From Hepsetus odoe (taxonomy: Eukaryota; Chordata; Actinopteri; Characiformes; Hepsetidae), in NCBI GenBank assembly GCA_017165825.1, contig CM029370.1, positions 25,550,247 to 25,614,246 on the forward strand: DNA of 64,000 nt, read 5' to 3'. Below the pieces are notes generated by a model that was given only the letters and a program-made list of their open reading frames with translations, did no database searches and was not told the DNA's origin. How positions within the stretch are numbered: the stretch's first letter is position 1; the number at the start of each line of letters is the position of its first letter. Shown piece after piece: positions 48,701-61,800 of the stretch. A program made the translations under genes and the position numbers.

Positions 48701-51700
48701 CCAACCCACACCCCCCCCAGCGTTACGATCAAAGACCACGTTTAAGAGGACGGAGGTGCTTAATCACAGAATATCAGTCAGAATGTGGTTTTCTGGGCTA
48801 ACTAGCTTAGAATATATAAATTGTAGGTATGTAGGTAAGAAAATATATTCTTAACACTAATAATTATTCTAAAGCACTTGTTATAGTATGAGTTAGGAGG
48901 TGTGAGCAATGTGCCCACCCAAACTTAAAATGAAACTTTTTATTTTAGAACTGCAACCATATTAAACATATATATTACTTAAAAATGCATAATTCATGAC
49001 CACAGGAACTAGCTGACAGAAAGAGAGAGAGCTGTTCCCCTAACATGGCTGTAATTTCCACCGGTCTGTACAGGGGAGCGTAGATTAATCTAAGCGCGCT
49101 CCGTGTCTGTGGGCTAATTTTCCACTCCAACAGTGCTGTGACTTTTTAAAAGACCGAGCAGAAACTCTGCTCCCCCAACAGCGCGCGGCTCAGCCAATAG
49201 TCATCTTCGTGAACTTAATGGATCTCGCTTAACTGAATTACAGTCTGCTCATCCAACTCGAGCTTCAGTAAATATCATTTCACACCTCACAATTAGCTTA
49301 ATAGTGCTGTCAGAGCATCTGCCCTCCGAGCGAAAAACCTGTGTCCCAAGGACGCCTCAACAAAGGCCTAAAAGCGGGAGGAAGCGGAAATAAGAAGTAA
49401 CAGATGTAGCAAAGGAAAGTCGTCGTGTAGCCCGTAACTCCTTAATAACGCAATTTCTCCAATCTTTAGCTACAGCACTTTAAAAGAAGTTTCCCTGTTG
49501 TTACTCACTCTCACCCTGAGTCATGGGCCTGCGGTACAGTCAGGTCCCGGGATACAGATGAAAAAGTGAAAGTGAAAGTTATAGAGAAACGCAGCACAAC
49601 ACAACTAAATTAAACCTCTGCATTTCACCCATATAGTGGCAGCTTCTTAAAGCACCCATGGAGCGGTGACAGGAACAGTGCCTTGCTCAAGGGTACCTCA
49701 GGGCAAACTACTAGAAAGGGGTTTGAACCCACAATCTTCCAATCACGTGGCTGACTTCCTAACCACTAGGCCACCGCTGCCCCTCAAGATTAAGCCTAAT
49801 CTAGGCCTCTGGATGTTAAACAGGCTGTTTTTTGTTACCTTGCCTTTACTGTCTCAGTCCCCCTGGAGCAATTTGGAGTTAAGGGTTTTGCTCAGACGGG
49901 ATTTGAACCTGTGCCCTCTTGGTCCATAGGATCATATTTTACCACCAACAATGACATACACGATCATATGATATACAATATAGAAATGATATAGATGGTA
50001 GAAAGATCTCTGATCTTGACTGCAACAGTGAAGGTAGTGAAGGTAAACCCAACAGGGTATATATTATATATCCCATTAAAATTTTTTTCAAAGAGCTGGC
50101 TAATAAATTGGCGCATATATAGACTGTATGGATTACCACCCAATGCAATCCATATGACATTTATCTTAAAACAACACTGGAATCACTGAACTTCTAGGTT
50201 CTCTGAAGCTGTAAATAGTCTGGAAAGAGTGAGTGAAAGGAAGAGCCTTGTGATGGAGGAACTTGTGATGGGAAAGGGAACTTTATACTTTGGTTCACAG
50301 CCTGCTCGCAGGGGAGTATGTGAGAGCGCGAGTGTGTGCTAGCTACAAAATACTTTACGGGCTGTCAGTAGAAGTGACCAGCTATATTTCTATTAGCTGT
50401 GAAAGGCAGGAGGAAGCCAGGGGCAAACCTGTGTAACGGCCTGTAGACACCTCCATCTTTTCACATGAATAGTTGCACTGAGGCAGGAAACATGGTCCAG
50501 GTGGGGCACAATAAGGAGCACAGTAAATTGCCATCTTATTGTTCTGCATTTATCTGCGGAACGTAATGTTTGCACAGTTTATTGCACTGTTTAGTGTCTC
50601 TATTTGCTAAACCTTCCTTCAACCCCTTAAATCAGTGACTACATGGAACACAACGCAAATTGGAGGAAGTATCTTTAAGCTACAGGAGTGAGGAGGTCAA
50701 TACCATCCTGCACTGTTCGACGGTATTTGGATTAGGACAAGGCTCGATACATTCAAGTATCTGATAGGAGAACATACTCACAGGAGTCAGGTGCAGCGCT
50801 CTCAAGGTTTTAATATGGAGGAAGCTTGTAGGAGAAGTTTGGCTTAATGTTGAAAAGTTTTGCATCCACAAACCTGCCTCACATTAGTAAAGAGCTGAAT
50901 GTGGTTTTAATGGGCTGAGAGACATTGTGGTGAGGTTTTTAATAGACCATGGGCCAGCGTCAAACCCCTCAAGCATTGGTGGTCCCGGGTCTGATTCCCG
51001 ACCAATGCAGCGATCGATGCATCAGGGCAGCGGCGGCATAGTGGTTAGGGACTAGGTTCCAGGATCGTAAGGCTCGAATCTCAGCCCAGTGGGTTGCCCT
51101 GAGGTACCCTTGAGCAAGGTACCTTCTCCATCACTGCTCCTGGGGCACTTTGAGTAGCTGCCCCCTGCTGCACGGTGTGTATGGGTGAAATGCATAGGAA
51201 GCATTTAGTCTCTCGCTGTGTGCTGTGTTTCCCAAAGACAAATAGTCACTTTCACTTTAGAAAGTATTTTGGTGACTATTGACCTAATGTCTGTAAGCTA
51301 CATCAACCCTGTGGCTCCAGAGCAAAAGTGAAGACCCACATTTGGACTCCAAAGACATCTTGACCAATTTATGACACTCAGATCAGTGGAAAATTATATA
51401 AAAATATATATAGAGTTATATGTGTAACTAGTGTTACTCATCTGTGTATTTTTAGGAAGGTAGTACATGGATTAAACCAGATTCATCTGAAACAAAACAA
51501 TGCTGAGCTTTTATCGTTCTTCTAAAAGTTACCAAGAGGCACTGCTCAACTGTATCACCTCAAATTTAGAGTTTAGAAGCTGTAATTATGGGCCAGTGGC
51601 TCTTCTCTCTCCAGAGACTGGGTTATGCTTATGCTCCAAATTTAACAACAGAAGAGTGCACACACACACACACACACAAACACACGCTAACAAACACAAG

Positions 51701-51860
51701 CAACAAAGCATGCTCACAAACAGCCTGAGCAACACGTCAAAACAAGCCGGTCACCCATGCGGCTTGAAGCACGTCCCCTCTGAGCTATGCTTTCCTCAAA
51801 GGCCAGTGTCCAACCCTGGTCCCTTCACTGCTCATAACATCAGATTCTCTCTCTCTCACT

Positions 51861-51909
<49 letters not shown>

Positions 51910-54900
51910 GCAAACATACAGCAAATCTACTCTGGATGTAGAAAGATCTTTAGGGAGCTCTTGTTTAGGTCAGAGCTGACTTCAAGAGTTCAGTCCTCAA
52001 CGTGGAAGCAAGTCCTCATATCAGTGACTGCGAGAGAATTGGAGAGAAAGGAGATGGACCGCAGAGAGAAACAGAAGAAAGAGCGGCAGGAAGAGACAGC
52101 ACAAGGTCACTGTTTAGAAAGACTGTGAGATGCTCTGGAAAATGTTCTGCTAGGAAACTTTAGGTCTTGCCATTCATATGGATGTTCAAGTACATCACGT
52201 GGGGCAGCGGTGGCCTAGTGGTTAGGGCGTTAGCCACATGATCGGTGGATCGGGGGTTCGAACCCCTTCCCAGTAGGTTGCCCTGAGGTACCCTTGAGCA
52301 AGGTGCCGTCCCCATCACTGCTCCCCGGGTGCTTTCAGTAGCAGCCCACTGCTGCACATGTGTGTATGGGTGAAATGCAGAGAACGAATTTCCCATTCGT
52401 GGGATTATAAATAAAGGATTATTATTATTATTACATCCTTGCATAGAGAAACAACAGCCCAGGGATGGGACCTCTTTCAGATGAACAAAGCTTCTGCCAC
52501 TTCTGGTTTGAGGTTCTGACTCCAAACTCACCAGATCTGAGTTCTGACTATTTGTTGGAAAAACTAGTGTGATCCATGAAGGCCTCACTTTGTAATGTAT
52601 ATGCTGTGAATGTCTTTGAGTCAGATATCACAGCAGCAAACCTTTGGATGTCTTGATAATAGCATCAGAGAGACACAATATTAGATATGTAAAATTCTAA
52701 CAATATTAGAAATGTTTAAAGGGGCAATTGTGGCCTAGTGGTTAGGGACTAGGCCCCGGGATTGTAGAGACGTGGGATCGTATCCCAGACAAGTAGGTTG
52801 CCCTGTGGTACCCTTGAGCAAGGTACCGTCCCCGTCACTGCTCCCTGGAAACTTTAAACAGCTGCCCCTTGGTGCGCAGAGTGTGTGGGTGAAAAGTAGA
52901 TGAAGCATTTCGCTGTGTCTCACTTTGTAGTGTGCCGTGTTTCACGTGACAATTAGTCTCTTTCACTTCACTTCAATGTTATGGCTGATTAGTATACCTA
53001 TCATTTCTCATTATGAGATCTGGTGACCATTCCTGAGAAAGGAATTATGAGATGAGGATATTATAAGAGTATTCATATACGTTAAACTCATTTTATCTTT
53101 TGAAAGTGCTGTACTGAACTGCCAGATAAATTAGCCTTTTAAAAAATTGTGCCTAAAGGAAGTAAAATGATCTGACTGTGCAGTGAGTCCATGTCACGGA
53201 AGATGAATTGAAATAAGCAAAGATAAACAGGAGGTTGAACAGTATTATAAGATTTTCAGAAGTGTTACAATGAGAAAAGAATAGACAGACTGCCATCATT
53301 TAAGATGTGTTCGATTATTGGATATTTGACACAGGCCTTCAGTGACAGAGGTTGTCGTCACTCTTTCTCATCCTGGGGGAAGATTCCAAAGTCTTTTTCT
53401 GAATCTGCTCGCAAAGTCTCGCAAGTCGACAGCAGATAACTTTATAAATAGAGCCAGTATCGGTTTTATGTTGTGTGCACCACAACGGCTGTAAGATCAC
53501 GGTGCTAGACAACATTAACCAGCATGATGCTCAGAAAAACAGTTGACAGTTATCATGCTTTTGTTGCCTGGTAACAGCGAGACACACACACAGAAGCAGG
53601 CAGAAGAAATGCAGTGTGAATCCCTGAGAAAGAAAAGCAGGACTTAGCGCCTCGCATTTTTTCGGTCCTCAGAAAAAGCAGATAAATCCTGCTCAAAGAC
53701 AGGAGTCAACCAGCCCTGACAGTCTCGTCCTGAACTTGAACAGGAAGCTTCCTGCGGTGGGAGGCTGATTAGCAGGTGGCAGGTGGTTCTGTTGGGACCT
53801 GCCTAAATTCCCTGCAGCAGCATGGAGAGGGAGGGGCTGAGGACGGCAGGAAAGTAATGAGGACAAAGCTGGAGGGGAAAGGGACAGAGAGAGAGATGGA
53901 GAGAGAGAGAGAGAGACAGAGAAGGCACAAGGGAGCTCTTTGGAGTCTTTTCATTGGCTACTCACTCTATGGCAGGGAAGGAATGAGGCAAAACCACGAA
54001 AATCATTAACACTCTAGACGAAAGGCCACCGAGACCAGCAGGAAACCCTAATTCACCACTAATCTCATTCAGCAGTGCCCACACCGGCACTGCACAGATG
54101 TTACTGTTATTCACGATCTGGGACAAAATGGGAAAGTGCTAGACCAGAGAACTTCAGTGTAACCCATCTAGCTTACCTTTTTACAAACAGGTTATTTTAA
54201 AGAGCTAATGATCAATATTTCCTGCTTTTTAGTTTCTGTTTTGCTGTAATGGTTCCTGGGGACCGTGTAATGGCTGAAGCTGTCAAAGCTAAAATGTTAA
54301 AGAGAGAGATTGAGGACAATTTTCCACTTAAAACCAATGTAGTTGATAATCCAATACTCGTTCTTTGCTTCTGTGGTTAAAAACTGGAGATCCAACATTA
54401 ACAAACTCTCAAAAGTCCATAGTCACCCAAACCGTCCCAATAAGTTCATCAAAACATCTCCAGCTCACTGTGAGCAATGAATACTTCCCAATAAACAGTG
54501 GGAGGATAAGAGGAAGTGTTTACGCCATCATGCATCTCCTGATGAGCCTCAAATATCAAGGAGCAAGATTTAATAAAACAGCTGTGCAGTTGCTTCAGTT
54601 CCGAATGTCTGAATCACAGCTGTAAAGCTGTACACGAGTCAGCATCACATAAAAGTGAAGTGACCTCCAGAGACCTGGCAGGAGAGATGACAGCTTACAT
54701 GTGAACGTGATGAGTGTGAGCAAGTGTGTGTCAGGAAGATCGATGTGACGCCCAGCACTGCATTCACAATCAGCACAAATCTAACTCAGCCATCAAAAGT
54801 GACGGCTGCATGGTTTGTGTGTGAGTGAATATGGGTGTGCTTTGTGTGTGTGTGCGTATGTGTGTGTGTGTGTGTGCGTATGTGTGTGTGTGTGTGTGTG

Positions 54901-54985
54901 CGTATGTGTGTGTGTGCGTATGTGTGTGTGTGCGTATGTGCGTGTGTGTGTGTGTGCGTATGTGTGTGTGTGTGTGTGTGTGTGC

Positions 54986-55064
<79 letters not shown>

Positions 55065-55082
55065 TGTGTGTGTGTGTGCGTA

Positions 55083-55163
<81 letters not shown>

Positions 55164-55294
55164 GTGTAAAAAAAAACGCTCTACTGATGATTATCACAAT
55201 AAATCCCGATTTTTCGTGCCACAGTTTTTGGCCAGTCAATCGGCACAATCATTAAACCAAGTGTGCACACCGATCTCTCACACAAACGATTATC

Positions 55295-55349
<55 letters not shown>

Positions 55350-55439
55350 GGAGATGGAGAGAGAAGGAGAGAGAGGGAGAGATGGAGATGGAGAGAAAGA
55401 GAGACAGAGAGAGATAGATATGGAGATGAGAGAGAGAGA

Positions 55440-55496
<57 letters not shown>

Positions 55497-55738
55497 AGAC
55501 AGATGGAGATGGAGAGAGAAAGAGAGATAGAGAGAGATAGGTATGAAGATGAGAGAAAGAGAGAGAGAGAGAGAAGGAGAGAGAAAGAGAGATAGAGAGA
55601 GAAAGAGAGATAGAGAGAGATAGATATGGAGACAGAGAGAGAGAGAGAGAGAGATGGAGAGAGAGAAAGAGAGATAGAGAGAGAAAGAGAGATAGAGAGA
55701 TATAGCTATGGAGACAGAGAGAGAGAGAGAGAAAGAGA

Positions 55739-55816
<78 letters not shown>

Positions 55817-58800
55817 TGGAGAGAGGGAAAGCTCTGTTCTGCTGTTTTGTTTGAATCCCTCACGCTTTGGTTAAAGGACCAACGTGGCTTTTGTTCCTGT
55901 TCACAGAGACAGGCGTCCTTTCTACGGCTGCCTGAGCAGACGCGAGTTAAAAAGACAAATTGCTTGTTTGGCAGTGGAGCTTTTCTTTGATTAAGCATTA
56001 AAAGGTACATGTGTGTCTCACAGAAGGCAGGTGTGCCATGTACTGTGGAAGAGATCAGGGAGAGTTAATACTAACTTATAGTCTTGGCCTAGAAAAATGG
56101 CAGTGAAAATTCCTTTAACTAGTTTGGCCCAAAAGACTTTATATTTTGAACATCTTATGCAGTAGAGAGTAAATATCTTGAGCCATTTCTTTATGTTCTG
56201 CTTTCAAAGAGCCTGCCTTGTACTTTTAATGTGTGAAAACTCAGCGTTGTGGCTTGGTAGCGGTGGTCTAGTGTCTAGAGAATAGGCCCCATAATTGGAA
56301 AATCGTGGGTTTGAATCTCAGACCGGTAGGTTGCCCTGAGGTACCCTTGAGCAAGGTACTGTACCCTTCACTGCTCCTAGGGCACTGGATATAGCTGTAT
56401 GGTGTGTGTATGGGTTAAGTGAAAGTGACTATTCTTGTCATCGCGATGCACAGCACAGCACAACACAACGAAATTCAGCCTCTACGTTTCACCCACACAC
56501 ACACGTGCAGCAGGGGGCAGCTATTGAAAGCGCCCAGGGAGCATCGCTGGGGACGGTGCCTTGCTAAAGGGTACCTCAGGGCAACCTACTGGTGAGGGTA
56601 TTGAACCCACTCCCTCACCACTAGACCACTGCTGCCCCCTAAATACAGAGGCTGCATTTTTTTCGTGTCTCACTGTGTGCTGTGCTGTGCTGTGCGATGA
56701 GTCACTTTCACTTTCACTTAATTAAAAAAAAAAAACTTGATTGATCCCAAAGGAAATTGCTTAAGATACTGACCAGAAACACCTCACATTCTAACATGTC
56801 TTTGTACGCACTTTCACCTACACATTCATAGCTAAATAACAGCAGATGGGTTTTTCATGCACACTGCTGCACATCCAAGAAAAAGAAAAACTGTGGACTG
56901 AGGGACGCTGTCCCTGATGCTGAAAACCCAAATTTAGCACCGTTGTTTTGGACACCCAGACTTTCTGAGCCTGGAAGGCATAACCAAGAAATCAGTTCCA
57001 TCTGGTTCCTTGTCAGCAGAAACGGAGCAGCCACCCATCTTCTCGGCTCGGCGGGAACAAAAGCCCTGCACCTCCAAAGAGGAGGTGAATGGAGCTGAAG
57101 CCGCTTGCTCATGCGCTTCCTTGGTTTGCGCTCTTTGGAAATGTTACAAACTTTTATGGAGGCTCAGGTGAAAGCGAATCATTTGTAGCTCATGTTACAG
57201 AGGTGGCAGCAATGGGCTTTACAGCTATTGCTAATGTCCGCAGCTCAGTTTAAACTGCAGTGTTCCCAGGTTTGACATCTGAGGACTTGTTTTTAGGTAG
57301 AATGTTGTGACAAATGAATGAAGCACAGCTCGCAAAGCCTGAAGACACTTTCTAAAAGTTGTGCATATAGAGCAATTACTCACTAAAACCAGATTCAGAA
57401 ACTGCAAGGCAGGTTTGCTGAAAACATAATATTGTTTAGTGCTCGATCGGTTCTGATGGCTCTTTGCTGGACGTAATGATGTGGGGAAAGTCGTTAGCCT
57501 GAGGTGACCGTCAGAGTTTCCTAATCGTGGTTGCAGTACGAGCTTTGCGGATTATTCTTTGTAGGTGAGCCTACTAACTGGCCTGAAACAGGGCAGGCTG
57601 ATAAAGAAGAAATAACATACATTATCAAAACTATTTATATATCATTAACATCGCTGAATCCTTGACATGACACTGCTAAAAGTCTGTCTAGACCAAAAGG
57701 ATCTATATTTGCTGGACCAAGTGTGCACCATGTGTGAGTATTCCCAATACCTCTTCTGAAGAAGCAAATAATTTAACATTCAGTCAAACAGTTTCCAGTC
57801 CCGGTAGCTGTTCCAGAAACGATTCCTGTCTTTCCAAGTTGAGCTCTTTCACGATTCCTTGCGAAACAGATTAAGTATGCCTGGCATCTCTTGGGCAGCA
57901 GTGGCCTAGTGGTTAGGGAGCAGGCCCCAGGATCGGAAGGTTGTAGGTTTCAATCCCAGACAAGTAGGTGGTCCTGAGTTACCCTTGAGCAAGGTACCGT
58001 CCCCATCACTGCTCCCCAGGCGCTATACGTACTTGCCCCCTGCTGCATGTGTGTGAATGTATGGGTAAAATGCGGAGGTGTAATTTTGTTGCGTCTCACT
58101 GTGTGCTGTGCTGTTTCACAATGACAAGAATAGTCACTTTCACTTTCACCACCTCTGATAATGGTGAGTAAGAGCACTGCGGAATGCTGCAGATATCTGG
58201 GCTCCTTTCGCTCAGCTTTGAGAGTTTTTCTGCTCGTTTATGAGTGCACGTGTATGTTTTCAATGTCTGTAGAGTCCCAGTTGTACCGAACCTCCAGCCA
58301 ACTATTACAATAAACGGTTCTCATGCTTTACAGTCGCAGACTGAGGATTAGGTGCCTTTCCCGTCTCCTCTAGCCAATGACCGTGATTAGCAGACTTTAA
58401 ATCTTTTAGAAAAGTGTCTCATCTCCTTGTTGAACATGCTGTGAACTCTTCTTCGGAGTTACTATCACTGGCTTTAAGCCTCAGTGAGACTGTGTGTCAT
58501 GCTCCTAGCCACTGGGTCTGATTAAAGAGCAAAAAAGTGAGAAGGCATATTGTAACAGCATGAAAACAAACAAATTTATCTTAAAAATGTGTGAGCTTTG
58601 AAGCGTTTAATGATGTAAACAAACAGAATACAGTATGCAGTGGTGATGCAAAGAGCTGATACTCCAGCGGAAAAAGAAAAGAGTAAACAGGGCTGTAGGG
58701 AGGAGAGCTGATGCTCCAGCTGGATTAAAGAACATACTATCATCTAGATCTAGAAACTGAAACAGAACTGGTGCTTAAGTGAGATAACTGGTGGTTATCA

Positions 58801-61800
58801 CAGTTCTCTAGACACCTCTCTCTGCTTCTTTCTGTAAATCCCACAACAACAGGTTTCTGATTTTGAACTCGATTAGGAAGGATTGCACCCTCATCGACAG
58901 GTATCCTCATCGCTAGTTAAGATGAGTAAACAAGCCCGGCCTGATTTTTTCTCCGGTCGGGGAGAAAAAAGGCATAAAAGGCCTAATGATAGCGAGGAGA
59001 CAGCTTGGGCTCCAACTGCCGGAATAAAAGAAAGCTTAATCTGAAAATATGACGATGCCTAAAATGTGGTATTTTGTTTGCAAGAGCTGCTTACACGCTC
59101 CAAGCCTGTGCAGGTGAAGTGGAAGCACATTTTCTAATCATCTGATCAGCAGGCATGGCTGAAGTGACAGGACCTTCGTTATCGCTATGTGATAAGCCTT
59201 AAGGTTGATGCCAGGAAGCCTTTCACCAATGGTGAAGAGCTGATCATGACTCCTGCGAAGGAGAACTGCCATGAATATATCTTATCAAAAGTTAAACCAT
59301 AACCAAATTAGGAAAAGTGAAGTGAAAGTGACTATTTGTCATTGTGAACACACTGAACCACAGCAAAATGCTTTCCAAGAGCAAAGTACTAAAGACTAAA
59401 TGGCACAGTTCCTCTATGCCATATGTGTCAAACTCTAGGCCCGCTGGCCAAATCTGGCCCGGCGTGCAATTACCGTATTTTCTCGTGTATAAGCCCCACA
59501 TTTTGTACCAAAATCCAGTATAAAAATGGGGGTGTGACCTATATACGGGGAATTAATGTGCAGTTTATAAATGGGGACTTCCTTCAGTGATGGACACTTC
59601 CGCATAGAGACCAGTGAATGTTCACATTTCCAGGCAATTATCCTCTAAATTATTGCCGAATACATGTTTTTGGGGCTTTCCTATCGAGTACATAGTTCTA
59701 CGTTTACCGGTAAAAATCTGAAAGTGTCATTCAACATAATCCACAAAAATCACTTTCATTTCACAAATGTATATCTTTCATTTATTTATTTAGTTTTTTT
59801 TTTTTATGGCCCAGTGATATGAAGCGCAGATAACACCCAAACTACAAATCCCATAATGCAGTGCAACAGCTGCCTCTCCGAACGATAGGCCACCTGCGAT
59901 CATTCCCGTGTCAATTCCGTCAGATCAATCGAGCGTCTGTTGACGTATACAATCCTAATTTCAAGTCAAAGCGAGCCCCTAACGATGGCCAAACATAAAG
60001 GAGAAAAGATGCCAAGCAGCTCTGATGAAATGGCATAAGAGCAAAGAAAACGGAAAATTTGATGTTATTATTTTAACCTTTACTTCAAAGCACAATTTTT
60101 ATTTATATTTTCAGGTCTTTGTGCAGAATGTTCACATTTAGAATTTGACAGGAGATATTTTTATGGGCAGCAAAATATAAAAGTTATTTTGAGAGATTTT
60201 AACTTTAAGTTTATTTATTTAGTAATAATACTGGATCCTGTCTGTTTCGATTCACATTTATCTTCAAAAGACGTTTAGTTTTAGTCTGTTCAATAAATGC
60301 TGATCCTGTTCGGCCCGCGACCTAAAGTGTGCTTTGAGTTTTGGCCCCCTGTGTTTGACACCCCTGCTCTATGCCAGCCTGCTCTTCCATGGCATCACAT
60401 GAAGTATCCTACCTGCCACTCTAAGTTTTAAAAGTCAAAGTTAATGCTGTAGATGCCTTATCGGCTAAAACCCGACTTGCTGAAGCTCTTGAAGCTCTAC
60501 GAGAGCTGACCTGACACACCCCTGTGTGGTGTACAGTGAGGTGCGGAGTGAAGTGAACTGCTGGTCACCTGTATCCTGCTGTGCTCCAGAGCGTTCTCCA
60601 GCTCCTGCTTGGCAGCCGCAGTCTCCTGCTGATGGCTCTGCCGCAGGTGCTCTATAGCCGAAGCATGAAGGTGGTTCAGCTCTGAACGTAAAGAGGCTGA
60701 GGCAGAGGGGTGGAAGAGAAAGTGAGCGGACTGTTCCTGAGACATGGATCTCCACGTTATATTAAAAATCATCAATCACAGACTTTTCACAAAAACAGAG
60801 CAATAAGAAAAGGAGAGAAAGTCATTATTCTCATTCGGGCAATTTCCTTTCTCGGTCTCATTATCGCCGCACTCTCAGCGCATCGTGTTTACAGTTGCAT
60901 TTCCAAGAAAGTGTGCTGTAATTTCATTGGAGTGCACGCTGAGCTAATCACATTTAGAGAACTTTTCGTCAAAGTTGGCGTCCTGCGCACAGTGCAGTAT
61001 TTAAACTCTGAAGCTTTTGAACGGAAGTTAGGATTTTCTTCTTTTTTCCAAGACCGGGGGATCATCTTCTCTCTTTCGTATTGCTTCATGACATTGTGCG
61101 TAAAGACATTTTCTTGCGAAAATATACACTTCTAAGAAACAACTGATAGGAATACTATTTATTTGCTAATCTGGTCCCCAATTTCTATTTATTTGTGCTG
61201 GAAATGCGTTAAATATATAGAAAATAAAGAACATGCTTTTAATTTACTTATAAAAAATCAACAGGCAATTTCCAATTTTGGCATACATGACCTTACAATG
61301 CATCTCTTTTATGTAATAAAAAAAACAAAAACATTTTACTATACTAAATTATTTATTCTAACTAGAAAGGTAGGCAGTATGTTTTTATATTATAAAGAAA
61401 AAAGTCCTTTTGATGAGTTCTCTGTCCTTCTGTTTAGTGATGTATAAATTGAAGAGCTGATCTTTTTTCTCTGAGCGCTGCCGGGACTGGGACAAAGGCC
61501 AGGACAGGACAGGAAATGGCTCCTTAAAGATAATTCATGATACTGTACATTAAGAGCACCAAATAAAAATGATTCCCTCTCAATTTAATATGAAGTCCTT
61601 AATCTTTTTTATCCTTCAATGGCATTTCAATTCATTAGTTTTTCAAACTTTTTCAACTTTCTTTACATATGTCAGATGAGGACGATACTTAAAGAGTAGT
61701 TTACTACTCGTTTAATAGTCGTAAATGATCTTTCCTATTTTAAGACTTTTAAGTGTTCTGCTAATCAAACAGCAAATCATATAAGTGCTTGATTATTCCT

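Larger units (their letters stand above)
44647..60568. other. FAM184A large intron (15.9 kb)
   Basis: No exon was recognised. It carries at least ten SINEs, a long GT/GA tract and a hAT element, listed separately. Stretches 45430-46265, 48849-49560, 53000-54840 and 58150-59310 hold nothing I can name beyond short simple repeats. Confidence 0.6.

Noticed and set aside
52201..52300. tRNA gene
   Set aside because: A and B boxes are present, but they belong to a SINE head repeated many times, and no cloverleaf was evident.
54815..56010. Long open frames of Cys-Val, His-Thr, Arg-Glu or Ser-Leu repeats
   Set aside because: They are translations of GT and GA microsatellites in every frame, with no other coding signal.
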